Shown here: in pieces, positions 4,290 to 13,792 of the stretch | Layout: every line of letters starts with the position of its first letter | Position numbering within the stretch: the first letter of the stretch is position 1 | Assembly: GCA_034173665.1 (NCBI GenBank) | Contig: JAXFDG010000032.1 | Location: forward strand, 1 to 20,144 | Direction of reading: 5' to 3' | Length of the DNA: 20,144 nucleotides | Source of the DNA: Arcanobacterium_A sp034173665 | GTDB taxonomy: Bacteria; Actinomycetota; Actinomycetes; Actinomycetales; Actinomycetaceae | The notes under the pieces: generated by a model | Databases searched by the model: none | What the model was told of the DNA's origin: nothing | The model's input: only the letters and a program-made list of their open reading frames with translations | Position numbers and translations under genes: made by a program

Positions 4290-5843
4290 TTACTTTGCCG
4301 GACAAGAGATTGCTTCAGGCATTTCACCGGTAAGTAAATACTTATCTAAAGGCTGGGAAACACACTCTGTGCTTCGCCCGTAAGCCGTATGACCCTCACC
4401 TTCATAAGTAACCAGCACGGAATTTTCAAGAGCTTCAGAAAATTCTACAGCCCACTGATAAGGTGTTGCTGGATCCCCAACAGTACCCACCACAACAATC
4501 GGATCCGCGCCAGGAGCAGTGTAAGCTCCATGCTTAGTTTGGTTACGATAAGGCCATTTCTCACACATTAGCTCGTCATATCCCATAACTGGCCCAAACA
4601 CTGGCGAAATTTCATTTAATTTTTCGGCATCTTTTGCCCAAGTCTCAGCATTTCCTTCAATGACTGTATCTGCACAGTTGATTGCCCAGTTTGCCTCAGT
4701 TGAATTATTCGTAAACTTATCTCCCTCGCGAGAAGTGTAAGCGTCGAATAGGAGTAGGAAGGTTGAGCCGTCGCCGTCAGTAAATAATTCATTGAATGCA
4801 TTCGAGAGAATTGGCCAAGTTTGGTTATCGTAAAGGGCAGTCACGATTCCCATCATCATTGCCGTTTGGGTTAACTTACGACTCTCATACATGGTTGATG
4901 CAGGGCTTTGCAGCATTTGATTCATTGCTTGCGTAATTTTTGCTCTCGCATCTTCCTTTGTTCCAGAAAATGGACAACCAGTTTTTTGTTCCAAACAGCT
5001 ATCTAAATAGGCATCTAAAGAATCTTCAAATCCTTTAAGCTGTGCTGCACTTCCTTCGAAATTAGTTGCCGTAGCTGAAACAGCGCCGTCTAAAATCATT
5101 CGACCAACATTCTTTGGGAATAAATCTGCATACATTCCCCCAAGTGAAGTACCGTAGGAAAAACCAACATAATAAAGTTTTGGATCACCCAACACATGCC
5201 TTAACACGTCCATGTCGCGCGCCGCATTTTCAGTGCCAACAAACGGTAAAAGATCTCCAGATTTTTCTGCACACCCTTTTACCACCGTATCAACATCTGC
5301 TGCAGCGGCTGCATCGCCCTCTGGAGTATTTGGATATGAGGCTTCAAGAACTCGCGCCAATTCCGCATCTTCTAAACACTTAACCGGAGCGGAATCACCC
5401 ACACCGCGTGGGTCAAATCCAACAATATTAAACGCTGAACGGATTTCATCTGAAAAATAGTATCCAGCCATATCGGCCATTTCTTGACCAGAACCGCCTG
5501 GCCCACCTGGATTCACAAGCAGCGAGCCAATCGCATCACCTTCAGCAACAGCTCGTTTCAATGCAAGTTCAATTGACTCCCCAGTTGGATTTTTATAATC
5601 AAGTGGAACTTTTACGGTCGCACATTCACGGCCAGAACAATCTTTCCATTCAATTTTTTGATTATAGAATTCTTCAAGCCCTGCAGGAATAGCTGGCATT
5701 ACTACATCGATTGCAACTGCTGCTACTGAAGATTGATCAGAGTCTTCTTGCCCTTTACCACTTTGCGAAGTGCTCGTATTACTACAACCACTAAGAATCA
5801 TCATTAGCGCTGCTGCGCCTGCAAGTGCTCGTTTTATTCTCAT
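4290..5843 (-). CDS. Secreted alpha/beta hydrolase lipoprotein, S33 tripeptidyl aminopeptidase-like
   Basis: The 517-residue exported hydrolase probably releases short peptides from N-termini outside the membrane. A lipobox (ILSGC, Cys20) ends a basic/hydrophobic signal, so it should be a lipoprotein. The alpha/beta hydrolase core shows LLVNPGGPGGSG (about 108-119, oxyanion region), VGFDPRGVGDS (141-151) and the nucleophile elbow GFSYGT (Ser229). The C-terminal TAP-like domain carries GDPATP (Asp457) and GEGHTAYG (His485), so the triad is complete. Cysteines at 69, 74, 156, 191, 283, 290, 390, 427, 494 and 514 suggest disulfides, as expected outside the cell. ATG start at 5841-5843; the ribosome site is weak. 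It follows holB by 71 bp on the same strand. Peptide substrate is inferred from family only; proline iminopeptidase or esterase activity is possible. Confidence 0.88.
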   Translation of the reverse strand: MRIKRALAGAAALMMILSGCSNTSTSQSGKGQEDSDQSSVAAVAIDVVMPAIPAGLEEFYNQKIEWKDCSGRECATVKVPLDYKNPTGESIELALKRAVAEGDAIGSLLVNPGGPGGSGQEMADMAGYYFSDEIRSAFNIVGFDPRGVGDSAPVKCLEDAELARVLEASYPNTPEGDAAAAADVDTVVKGCAEKSGDLLPFVGTENAARDMDVLRHVLGDPKLYYVGFSYGTSLGGMYADLFPKNVGRMILDGAVSATATNFEGSAAQLKGFEDSLDAYLDSCLEQKTGCPFSGTKEDARAKITQAMNQMLQSPASTMYESRKLTQTAMMMGIVTALYDNQTWPILSNAFNELFTDGDGSTFLLLFDAYTSREGDKFTNNSTEANWAINCADTVIEGNAETWAKDAEKLNEISPVFGPVMGYDELMCEKWPYRNQTKHGAYTAPGADPIVVVGTVGDPATPYQWAVEFSEALENSVLVTYEGEGHTAYGRSTECVSQPLDKYLLTGEMPEAISCPAK

Positions 5844-5914
5844 AGTCTTATCGTAGCGCCCTTAATTCTGCTGGCACTACTCCACGAATATGCATGTGGA
5901 TAATTTTTAACAAG

Positions 5915-7237
5915 TTAAGGTAGCGGAAGACCCACTAACGCAGCTTCAAATACTAGAGCCGGGGTTACATTTTGCTGCAGGCGGGTACGCGCTAAAGATA
6001 GCTGATCCAAAGCTTCTAAACTTGCACTAACCGGTAGCGAACTAGCCCAGCGATTTATTTGAGATTCGTAATCTAAATTAACTAAATCTACTTCTGCACC
6101 TAATTGCCGTACTAAAACATCACGGAAGAAAGAAACTAGGTAAATCAATTCTCGGTCAAGCCGATCTAAATTTCTGCGCGTCTGTCGCCGTTTCTCGTTA
6201 TCCGCATCTTCATTTATTTGACCACGCAAGCCGGTTGGAATTTTCGCATTCGGATCGAGCCCTAAGGCTTCCATTTTTTTAATCCGGGCAGCTTCTGCCG
6301 CTTCTTCTGTATCGGTGCTTTTCTTCTTTGAGCTTTGCGCTTCTCGGCCAAGCATATAGTTCGCATCAACTAATGCTTTCGCCGCAATCACAGCATCTCC
6401 TACCCCACGAATTGAAAGGAAGACGTCGAGACTACGGTTACGTAGAATCCGCGCTTCAGTATCATGCGCCAATGCCCGAGCAACCCCAATATGGGATTGG
6501 GAGGCAAGTGCGGCAACTTTAGCGGTCTCTAAGTCTACGCCGTCACGCCGAACTAAAAGTTCAGCTACTGCAGCTGGATCAGGAGTAACAAGATTAATGT
6601 TTCGACATCGGGAGCGAATCGTTGGCAAAACATCTGCAACAGCGGTAGTGCAAAGAATCCAAATCGTGCGCGGTGCAGGTTCTTCAATTGCTTTTAGCAA
6701 CACATTAGTTGTTCGGGCGATAATTCGATCCGCATCTTCAATAATGAAGACTCGCCAAGCTCCGCTAGATGGAGCGAGGTAAGACCGGGCTACAAGCTGA
6801 CGCACTTGCTCCACACTGATAGTGACTAAATCTGTGGTAACCACATCCACATCCGGATGATTATCAGCCATCACAGCTTTACATTCACTACATTCTCCGC
6901 CGCCTAAATGTTCTTCTTCGCATTGCAAACAAGCGGCAAAGGCTCGAGCTGCTAAAGATCTCCCGGAACCTGGTGGACCAGTGAAAAGCCAGGCGTGAGT
7001 CATTGCGGAAGTATTTAGTTCAGCCGCATGAGAAATATATGTTTTAGTTCCGTCGGCGGTGTTTGCATTAGCAGAAGTGCCTGCCCCAATCACAGGTGAG
7101 ATGCCTGAGTTATCAGGATTAGCAGTGTTTATCGCAGCGCTTACTTCACCGGCGCGAAGAAGCCGTGCTGCTGCAGCAGCACGAAGAATCTCAGACTTTG
7201 CCGCTTCTTGGCTTACTAAATCCTGAAAAACACTCAC
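5915..7237 (-). CDS. holB: DNA polymerase III subunit delta' (clamp loader)
   Basis: The 440-residue protein is a subunit of the clamp-loader complex that puts the sliding clamp onto primed DNA. Visible: N-terminal VFQDLVSQEAA; Walker A GPPGSGRS (87-94); a zinc module with Cys103, Cys106, Cys116 and Cys119; a Walker B-like IIEDAD (165-170); LLKAIEEP (180-187); and the sensor/SRC motif IRSRC (207-211). These are AAA+ clamp-loader hallmarks. An Ala/Asn/Gly-rich stretch at about 31-76 sits between the first helix and AMTHAWLFTG, which is longer than I would expect. The middle (about 310-345) is charged and low complexity. GTG start at 7235-7237, without a clear ribosome site. It lies 133 bp downstream of tmk, the usual neighbour. 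Confidence 0.92.
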   Translation of the reverse strand: MSVFQDLVSQEAAKSEILRAAAAARLLRAGEVSAAINTANPDNSGISPVIGAGTSANANTADGTKTYISHAAELNTSAMTHAWLFTGPPGSGRSLAARAFAACLQCEEEHLGGGECSECKAVMADNHPDVDVVTTDLVTISVEQVRQLVARSYLAPSSGAWRVFIIEDADRIIARTTNVLLKAIEEPAPRTIWILCTTAVADVLPTIRSRCRNINLVTPDPAAVAELLVRRDGVDLETAKVAALASQSHIGVARALAHDTEARILRNRSLDVFLSIRGVGDAVIAAKALVDANYMLGREAQSSKKKSTDTEEAAEAARIKKMEALGLDPNAKIPTGLRGQINEDADNEKRRQTRRNLDRLDRELIYLVSFFRDVLVRQLGAEVDLVNLDYESQINRWASSLPVSASLEALDQLSLARTRLQQNVTPALVFEAALVGLPLP

Positions 7238-7370
7238 GGAATAATTCTACTTTGCTCAGTTATCAATTGTCTGAAAGCAGGAAATTTCGGTCTGCAAACC
7301 AGCTTTTCCTCTTTCAACTCACTGCTCTTGGTAGGAAAACTGCTCGTAGCCAATAAGCTCATGAAGCGCA

Positions 7371-7991
7371 TTACTTACCCAGCAGCTCTTGCACCACCGC
7401 ACAGACATCTGCGGCTACTTCTGTAATCGTCTGAGTTCCGTTTACAACTTTAATTCGCTCCGGTTCAGTTTTGGCTAAAGCTAAAAATTCTTCCCGAACC
7501 CGTTGATGGAATGATTCACCAGCTTGTTCTAGCCGATCTTTTACTTCCCCAACACGAGATTCTCCAGCTTTCACTGGAACATCTAGCAAAATAGTTAAAT
7601 CTGGAAGCAATCCTTCTACAGCCCACATGCTTAAATCACGCACAGCTTTTGTATCAAGAGCTCGCGCTGCTCCTTGATAGGCCACCGAAGAATCAAAATA
7701 ACGATCAGCTAGCACTACTTTCCCCGCCGCTAAAGCTGGTCGAATTTTTGTTGCAATATGGTGCGCCCGATCTGCCGCATAAAGCAAAGCTTCAGCACGT
7801 GGACTCACATCTCCGCTATGCAAAAGTAGCCGACGAATTTCTGCCCCTAGCTCTGTACCACCTGGCTCACGTGTGGTCAGCACTTCTCGCCCTTGATCCA
7901 CAAACCATTGCCGTAATAACTCAAGCTGTGTCGACTTTCCGGCACCGTCGCCGCCTTCAAAGGTAATAAATAATCCTTGATTTTCCACCAT
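7371..7991 (-). CDS. tmk: Thymidylate kinase (dTMP kinase)
   Basis: This 206-residue kinase converts dTMP to dTDP with ATP in the cytoplasm, an essential step to dTTP. Motifs: P-loop FEGGDGAGKST (11-21), TTREPGGTELG (39-49), the DRY motif in LADRYFDSS (94-102, substrate site), VAYQGAAR (103-110) and a LID-region SRVGEVKDRLE. Length is normal for the family. The ATG at 7989-7991 lies 3 bp after the topA stop, so translation is probably coupled. The topA-tmk-holB order links DNA topology, precursor supply and replication in one transcription direction. Confidence 0.96.
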   Translation of the reverse strand: MVENQGLFITFEGGDGAGKSTQLELLRQWFVDQGREVLTTREPGGTELGAEIRRLLLHSGDVSPRAEALLYAADRAHHIATKIRPALAAGKVVLADRYFDSSVAYQGAARALDTKAVRDLSMWAVEGLLPDLTILLDVPVKAGESRVGEVKDRLEQAGESFHQRVREEFLALAKTEPERIKVVNGTQTITEVAADVCAVVQELLGK

Positions 7992-7994
7992 GGT

Positions 7995-10772
7995 TTATTT
8001 ATCCGTCTTCTTTGCCGTAGTTTTCTTTGCCGGTGCCTTCTTTGCCGCAGTTGCTTTCCGTGTTCCAGAAGTCTTTGCAGTCTTAGTCGCGCCCTTCTTC
8101 ACGGTCCGCTTCACAGCATTACGTTTCTTCGGACCACCATTTTCAGCAATCTTTAAACGACGTGCCACTAAAAGCTCTTGTGCTCTTTCCGCAGTCAATT
8201 GATTAATATCTTCACTACGTGGCACAGAAGCATTAGTGATTCCATCCGTCACATAAGGGCCAAAGCGTCCATCTTTTAGCACAATTGGCTTTTCCGAAAC
8301 CGGATCAATCCCAAATTCAGCTAAAGGCGGTTGTGCGGCTGCACGTCCACGCTGCTTTGGCTGGCGGAAGATTTCTTCCGCTGCTTCCAAAGTAATCGTG
8401 AAAATCTGTTCCTCAGATTCAAGAGAACGAGAATCTGAGCCGCGCTTCAAATAAGGACCATAGCGGCCATTTTGCGCAGTAATTAATTCACCTTCAGATT
8501 CACCAATTTCACGCGGTAAACTCAAAAGCTGCAAAGCTTCTTCGAGCGAAACTGTCTCGATAGCCATCGTCTTAAATAGCGCAGCTGTCCGTGGCTTTGG
8601 CTTAACCTTCGAAATTTTTCCAGTCGCAGTATAGCTGACGGCGTCGTCTGGAATAATCTCCGTAATGTATGGCCCGAATCGTCCATCTTTTACGATTAAG
8701 TCATAACCAGTGTGTGGATCTTTTCCAAGCACCCGATCTTCTTGTTCAGAACCAGCAAGAAGCTCCTGAGCTTTCTCCACAGTTAATTCATCTGGAGCAA
8801 TGTCATCAGGAACTGAAGCGCGGCGAGCTTCCTGACCTTCCGCAGGAGAAACTTCTTCCACATAAGGACCGTAGCGACCAACTCGTACCGCTAAACCACC
8901 ACCAATATCGATTGTGTTTGTCGCACGTGCATCAATATCACCGAGTCCCGCAACTTGAGCAGCCAAACCTGCTCGCTCGCCGTCACCGCGATAGAAATTG
9001 GCCAAATAATTTACGCGATCCGCAGTGCCTGCAGCAATTGCGTCTAAATCACGTTCCATATCCGCCGTAAAATCGTAATCCACTAAATCAGGTAAATTTC
9101 CTTCAAGTAAGCGAATTACTGAAAAAGCCAACCAAGTTGGAACTAATGCTTGCCCCTTACGACGAACATATCCGCGATCAACAATCGTGGAGATAGTTGC
9201 AGCATAAGTTGAAGGACGTCCAATACCGCGTTCTTCAAGTGTTTTCACCAAGCTTGCTTCGGTATAGCGTGGGGGTGGAGCAGTTTCGTGTCCTGCCGCC
9301 TCAGCGCCGACACTGAAAATCACTTCCCCTTCGGATAACTCTGGAAGACGAGATTCTGCAGCATCTTCATAACGCTTCTTGTCTTTACCTTCCTCATACG
9401 CCGCCATAAAGCCTGGAAATGTAATTACCGTGCCACTAGCGGAGAGTAAGGCTTCAGAATTATTTAAAGAACTAAGCTCTGAAGGAAGTTGCGCACCAGA
9501 AAGGTCAACAGTAATTCGTACCGACGCCGTCGTGCCCTGAGCATCTTCCATTTGTGAAGCAATTGTTCGCTGCCAAATCAGCTCATAAAGCGCGAATTCT
9601 CGATCGTTTAACTGCCCTCGTACTTCAGCAGGAGTGCGGAAATAGTCCCCTGCCGGGCGGATTGCTTCATGAGCTTCCTGAGCACCTTTTGACTTCGTCG
9701 TATAAATTCGTGGCTTTGCCGGAAGATTTTGTGCGCCATAAAGTTCTTTAATTTGTTGCCGAGCTGCACTAATTGCCTGTTGCGAAAGATTCACAGAATC
9801 TGTACGCATATAGGTGATATAACCGTTCTCGTAAAGCGCTTGCGCAATACGCATCGCGTCACGCGAATTTAAACGAAGTTTCCGGGACGCTTCCTGCTGC
9901 AAAGTTGAAGTAGTGAACGGAGCTGCCGGACGACGACGATACGGCTTAGCCTCAACAGAAAATACCTTTGCTTCGGTTCCAGTTAACGCAGCAGAAAGCG
10001 CCTTGGCACTCTGCTCCTGCAAAATCAAAGGAGCTTCTTTTGCTGATTTTCCAGAAATTTTTCCAGAATCATCAAAGTCTTTTCCAGTTGCAATACGAGC
10101 TCCACCAAAGCTCAAAAGTTTTGCCGTAAATTCTGAATCATTCTTTTCAAAAGTGGTTGCAACATCCCAGTACCCAGCAGCGATAAATGCCATTCGCTCA
10201 CGTTCACGTTCCACAATTAAACGAGTCGTAACAGACTGAACACGCCCAGCTGAAAGTGACGGCGCCACCTTTCTCCAAAGCAATGGGGAAACTTCATAAC
10301 CAACTAGACGATCAAGGATACGTCGAGATTCCTGAGCATCCACTAATTTAGTATCGAGTTCGCGAGTGTTTGTTAATGCACGCTCAATTGCTTCTCGTGT
10401 AATTTCATGAAACACCATTCGCTTCACTGGAACTTTTGGCTTCAAAGCCTCGAGAAGATGCCAGGCAATTGCCTCACCTTCGCGGTCCTCGTCAGTTGCG
10501 AGAAAAAGTTCATCGGCTGATTTTAAAAGCTTCCGGAGTTCAGAAACCTTCTTTTGCTTATCTGGTGAAACTACATAATAAGGAGAGAAATCTCCCTCGA
10601 CGTCTACCGCAAATTTACCGAATGGGCCTTTCTTCATCTCTGCCGGAAGATCCGATGGTTTTGGCAAATCTCGAATATGCCCGACGCTAGCCTCCACCGT
10701 ATATTCCGAACTTAAGAAATTAGAGATAGTGCGTGCTTTCGCCGGAGATTCGACGATAACTAATTTAGTCAC
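7995..10772 (-). CDS. topA: DNA topoisomerase I (type IA)
   Basis: The 925-residue enzyme relaxes negatively supercoiled DNA by cutting one strand through a 5'-phosphotyrosine. The Toprim domain starts LVIVESPAKA (Glu8) with the acidic DEDREGEA motif (94-101). SAGRVQSV (174-181) follows, and the catalytic Tyr321 is in YITYMRTDSVN (318-328). Later motifs are GIGRPSTYAATISTI (516-530) and DYDFTADME (565-573). The C-terminus has four GR(Y/F)GPY repeats (about 632, 697, 769 and 835) in place of zinc fingers, and ends in a Lys/Ala/Thr-rich tail from about 881. This is the actinobacterial form. GTG start at 10770-10772 with AAGGA upstream. It is divergent from the helicase at 10923 and heads topA-tmk-holB. 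Confidence 0.97.
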   Translation of the reverse strand: MTKLVIVESPAKARTISNFLSSEYTVEASVGHIRDLPKPSDLPAEMKKGPFGKFAVDVEGDFSPYYVVSPDKQKKVSELRKLLKSADELFLATDEDREGEAIAWHLLEALKPKVPVKRMVFHEITREAIERALTNTRELDTKLVDAQESRRILDRLVGYEVSPLLWRKVAPSLSAGRVQSVTTRLIVERERERMAFIAAGYWDVATTFEKNDSEFTAKLLSFGGARIATGKDFDDSGKISGKSAKEAPLILQEQSAKALSAALTGTEAKVFSVEAKPYRRRPAAPFTTSTLQQEASRKLRLNSRDAMRIAQALYENGYITYMRTDSVNLSQQAISAARQQIKELYGAQNLPAKPRIYTTKSKGAQEAHEAIRPAGDYFRTPAEVRGQLNDREFALYELIWQRTIASQMEDAQGTTASVRITVDLSGAQLPSELSSLNNSEALLSASGTVITFPGFMAAYEEGKDKKRYEDAAESRLPELSEGEVIFSVGAEAAGHETAPPPRYTEASLVKTLEERGIGRPSTYAATISTIVDRGYVRRKGQALVPTWLAFSVIRLLEGNLPDLVDYDFTADMERDLDAIAAGTADRVNYLANFYRGDGERAGLAAQVAGLGDIDARATNTIDIGGGLAVRVGRYGPYVEEVSPAEGQEARRASVPDDIAPDELTVEKAQELLAGSEQEDRVLGKDPHTGYDLIVKDGRFGPYITEIIPDDAVSYTATGKISKVKPKPRTAALFKTMAIETVSLEEALQLLSLPREIGESEGELITAQNGRYGPYLKRGSDSRSLESEEQIFTITLEAAEEIFRQPKQRGRAAAQPPLAEFGIDPVSEKPIVLKDGRFGPYVTDGITNASVPRSEDINQLTAERAQELLVARRLKIAENGGPKKRNAVKRTVKKGATKTAKTSGTRKATAAKKAPAKKTTAKKTDK

Positions 10773-10922
10773 TATTTTTCCTTAATCTCATGTATACATT
10801 CCCAGTGGCGCCAGCGCCATAATGCCGTTACTCTATCGAGAGTTACTATCCGATTGCAAAGATACAACGATTTAGGCTGAAAATAAAAGAGCGGGCGATT
10901 CTTTCTCAAGGAGGTGTGAATT
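10773..10922. promoter_or_regulatory. Divergent control region between topA and the helicase
   Basis: This 150-bp spacer must hold both promoters. It contains a perfect inverted repeat TGGCGC-CA-GCGCCA (10806-10819), ACTCT-ATCG-AGAGT (about 10830-10843), a TGTATACAT block (about 10792-10800) that could be the topA -10, and the helicase ribosome site AAGGAGGTG (10908-10916). I could not settle the -35 and -10 pairs. Confidence 0.4.
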
Positions 10923-13373
10923 TTGGAAGCATTAATTGAATACGTGGAAAAACTTTATTCTGAACAAATTTCAGCTGTTCATAAACAAGAATCGCGCGAA
11001 TCACGAACCACATCTTGGCCCGCCGAAATTAATCCGGAACTAATTGAAGTTTTAGCCACACACGGAATTACCAAACCGTGGAGTCATCAAGCAGAGCTAG
11101 CAGAAGTAATTATTTCTGGAAAAAATGCTGTTCTCGCTACCGGCACTGGCTCTGGTAAATCTCTAGCAGTATGGGTGCCAATTCTTTCAGATCTGCTAAA
11201 TTTCTCATACACAAAATCTTTAGCCAATCTCAAATATCGCCCTACCTCACTCTACTTAGCTCCAACGAAAGCGCTTGCAGCGGATCAAGAGCAACATCTC
11301 TCAGAATTAAATTCTCTCCTCAATAACCGTATCGGTATTACAACTGTAGATGGCGATGCTGATAACGCAACTCGTTCCTGGGCTCGTGATTATGGCGATA
11401 TCATTCTCAGCAATCCTGACTTTATTCATTTTGGAATACTGGCAAATCATCAGCGCTGGCAAAGATTTTTCCGGGGATTAAAATACATAATTGTTGATGA
11501 GTTCCATAATTATCGCGGCAGTTTTGGAGCTAATGTATCTTTGATTTTGCGGAGATTATTACGTGTAGCTCAACACTACCGCGCAAATCCACAAATTATC
11601 TTTCTTTCCGCAACATCTCAAGACCCGCAATTAAGTGCACAAAGATTTATCGGCGAAGCCTCTGGCGAAGTTATTCCGATAACCGAGGATGGATCGCCTC
11701 GCGGGGCGCGATATCTTATCGCCATGAATCGGAAAGCCATGGATAACTCTGCTCAAGATGGATCGGCTTCTCCAGCTTATGAAGAAAATTCCAAAGGATC
11801 TTTTCCCTCACGGAAAAAACAAAAGAAAGAAACGGAACCACGACGTCGATCATTATCTAAAGAAGCTGCAGAACTAACGGCAAAGCTTGTAGACGCCGAG
11901 GCTCAAGTTTTAACTTTTGTGCGCTCGCGTGCCGGCACAGAACATATTGCAGAGCTATCTCGTGAATACAGTAAGGCTGAACATAAGTACAGCAAATCTG
12001 AAACGGATGAACAAATTCCACTTATTCAGGCTTATCGTGGCGGATACTTACCAGAAGAACGCCGTGATTTGGAGAAAAATCTCCGTAATGGAAAAATTCG
12101 TGCATTGATTACAACTTCCGCACTGGAACTTGGAATTGATGTATCTGGACTCGATGCCGTTATTACTGCTGGTTGGCCTGGAACTTTTGCCTCCTATGCA
12201 CAACAGAGTGGTCGAGCAGGCAGAGCTGGCAGGTCGGGGCTCTCAATTTATATTGCAAGCGATAATCCACTCGATCAATTCTTATTAACCCAACCCGAAC
12301 GACTCTTTTTAGCTCCCCCGGAACAAAATACTTTTGATCCAAATAACCCATGGATTTTTCCACCTCATCTTTGTGCCGCAGCAGCGGAACTTCCTCTAAC
12401 AGAACGTGATTGTGTAGTTTTTGGGTTAAAAGATAGTTCTCTCTTTACGGCACTCGCCGAACAAGGCCTTCTTAAGCATCGCCCTAACGGCTGGTATTGG
12501 AACACAAGTTTGCAATATCCAGCACACGAACTTGTAGATGTGCGCGGAGAAAATAACACTATCTCAATTATTGATTTAGAATCTGGAGCACTTCTCGGCA
12601 CGGTTGACGGCTCACGTGCCCATTCCACAGTACATCCCGGAGCAATCTACCTTCATCAAGGAAAATCATTCCAAGTTGAACAACTTCTTTCAGATACTGC
12701 TCTGGTAAGCACCGCCATTGATTCGCAACTACGAACTTTTGCTCGCGAGTCCGAAACAGTGGAAATCTTCGAAACTCCCCAATGGCAACGCCGCTATGAT
12801 GGCTTTACTTGCAATTACGGTAACGTCACTGTGAGTTCCCAAGTTGTTGGGTACGATATGCGGCGAAACACAGACGGGATGCATCTTGGAGCCATCCCAT
12901 TAGAACTGCCCAAAAGAGAATTTATTACTACTGGTACTTGGATTGAACTCGATTCTGAAGTAATAAAAGCGGCAGATATCGCTGCTCCAGAATTACCGGG
13001 AGCATTACACGCAGCTGAACACGCATTAATCGGACTCTTACCACTATTTGCAAACTGTGACCGCTGGGATCTTGGCGGACTATCCACGGCCCTTCATCCG
13101 GATACCGGAAAAGCCACGATTATTGTTCATGACTCAGTCCCTGGTGGTTCTGGATGTGCGCAAAGAGGGTATCAAATAATCCGCGATTGGGTGGCTGCGA
13201 CTAAAAATGTGATTGCTCATTGCGACTGTTTCAACGGATGTCCAAGCTGTGTCTATTCTCCAAAATGCGGAAACAATAATCAGCCAATTTCTAAAGCTGC
13301 TGCATTACGTTTATTAAGCACGTTATCCGAACAATTCCCGCCTCCAATTTCCGCTTCCGTAATTAATCAATAA
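10923..13373 (+). CDS. DEAD/DEAH-box helicase with DUF1998 domain (MrfA-like)
   Basis: An 816-residue superfamily 2 helicase. Visible: WSHQAE (Q-motif-like, 53-58), Walker A GTGSGKS (74-80), APTKALAADQ (113-122), DEFH (192-195), LSATSQDP (228-235), a charged linker at about 270-315, GIDVSGLDAVI (404-414), and motif VI QQSGRAGRAGR (427-437). The C-terminal half is DUF1998-like. It ends in a Cys cluster (C767, C769, C773, C776, C782) as in MrfA proteins, where four such Cys bind zinc. B. subtilis MrfA helps repair mitomycin C adducts; that role here is inferred. In actinobacteria this helicase typically neighbours the Tad-like cluster. TTG start with AAGGAGGTG six bases upstream. It converges with the tadE-like gene. 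Confidence 0.9.
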   Translation: MEALIEYVEKLYSEQISAVHKQESRESRTTSWPAEINPELIEVLATHGITKPWSHQAELAEVIISGKNAVLATGTGSGKSLAVWVPILSDLLNFSYTKSLANLKYRPTSLYLAPTKALAADQEQHLSELNSLLNNRIGITTVDGDADNATRSWARDYGDIILSNPDFIHFGILANHQRWQRFFRGLKYIIVDEFHNYRGSFGANVSLILRRLLRVAQHYRANPQIIFLSATSQDPQLSAQRFIGEASGEVIPITEDGSPRGARYLIAMNRKAMDNSAQDGSASPAYEENSKGSFPSRKKQKKETEPRRRSLSKEAAELTAKLVDAEAQVLTFVRSRAGTEHIAELSREYSKAEHKYSKSETDEQIPLIQAYRGGYLPEERRDLEKNLRNGKIRALITTSALELGIDVSGLDAVITAGWPGTFASYAQQSGRAGRAGRSGLSIYIASDNPLDQFLLTQPERLFLAPPEQNTFDPNNPWIFPPHLCAAAAELPLTERDCVVFGLKDSSLFTALAEQGLLKHRPNGWYWNTSLQYPAHELVDVRGENNTISIIDLESGALLGTVDGSRAHSTVHPGAIYLHQGKSFQVEQLLSDTALVSTAIDSQLRTFARESETVEIFETPQWQRRYDGFTCNYGNVTVSSQVVGYDMRRNTDGMHLGAIPLELPKREFITTGTWIELDSEVIKAADIAAPELPGALHAAEHALIGLLPLFANCDRWDLGGLSTALHPDTGKATIIVHDSVPGGSGCAQRGYQIIRDWVAATKNVIAHCDCFNGCPSCVYSPKCGNNNQPISKAAALRLLSTLSEQFPPPISASVINQ

Positions 13374-13391
13374 TTTAATTTTTGAATTATT
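13369..13391. terminator. Weak A/T hairpin between convergent genes
   Basis: AATAATT (13369-13375) pairs with AATTATT (13385-13391) around a 9-base loop. It overlaps the stop codons of the helicase and the TadE-like gene, which are only 16 bp apart. The stem is A/T only, so it is weak. Confidence 0.25.
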
Positions 13392-13776
13392 AATTTCGAG
13401 GGCCAGCTTCTGCTTGTAACGTGAAAGCCTTGACGAGCGGTAACGGAGAAGGGCTGATTATTTGAACCTTTGCTATTTCTGCCGGTATTTCACATTTAAC
13501 CTTTGATGTTTCTGGTAAAACATCGTGGAAAAACATTTTTACCCGGCCACAAGATTCGGTATTTAGCACACCATTTTGCACTAATTGCGCTACCGAAATC
13601 GCATATAAATCAACTGTATTTTGCAGATGATTGCGCATATTCTCATGATGAAGATACCCAACAATCATCAGCGTCACACTGCAAATAAAGAGAATCCCAA
13701 CTGCGTTTAACACAGTAATTGAACCGGATTCACTTCGCGAATTGGAAACTGCAACTTTCTTGAAAAGACTTTTCAT
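13390..13776 (-). CDS. TadE-like protein of the helicase/secretion neighbourhood
   Basis: A 128-residue, single-helix protein of the pilus-assembly cluster. A basic N-terminus with ESGSITVLNAVG (about 16-27) leads into a hydrophobic helix ending near residue 42, followed by an extracytoplasmic domain with two Cys. The organisation matches TadE-like minor pseudopilins of this actinobacterial locus. Unlike its two upstream neighbours, the position five residues after the predicted cleavage Gly18 is Leu, not Glu, so prepilin-peptidase processing may be lost or altered. ATG with AAGAGG upstream, 16 bp after tadE. The helicase gene runs into it from the other side. Confidence 0.75.
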   Translation of the reverse strand: MKSLFKKVAVSNSRSESGSITVLNAVGILFICSVTLMIVGYLHHENMRNHLQNTVDLYAISVAQLVQNGVLNTESCGRVKMFFHDVLPETSKVKCEIPAEIAKVQIISPSPLPLVKAFTLQAEAGPRN

Positions 13777-13792
13777 TTACTGCCTCTTAGAA

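Noticed and set aside
8669..9070. Leu/His/Gln-rich frames opposite topA, tadA, tadZ and the 18558 gene
   Set aside because: They are antisense shadows produced by the codon usage of well-supported genes.
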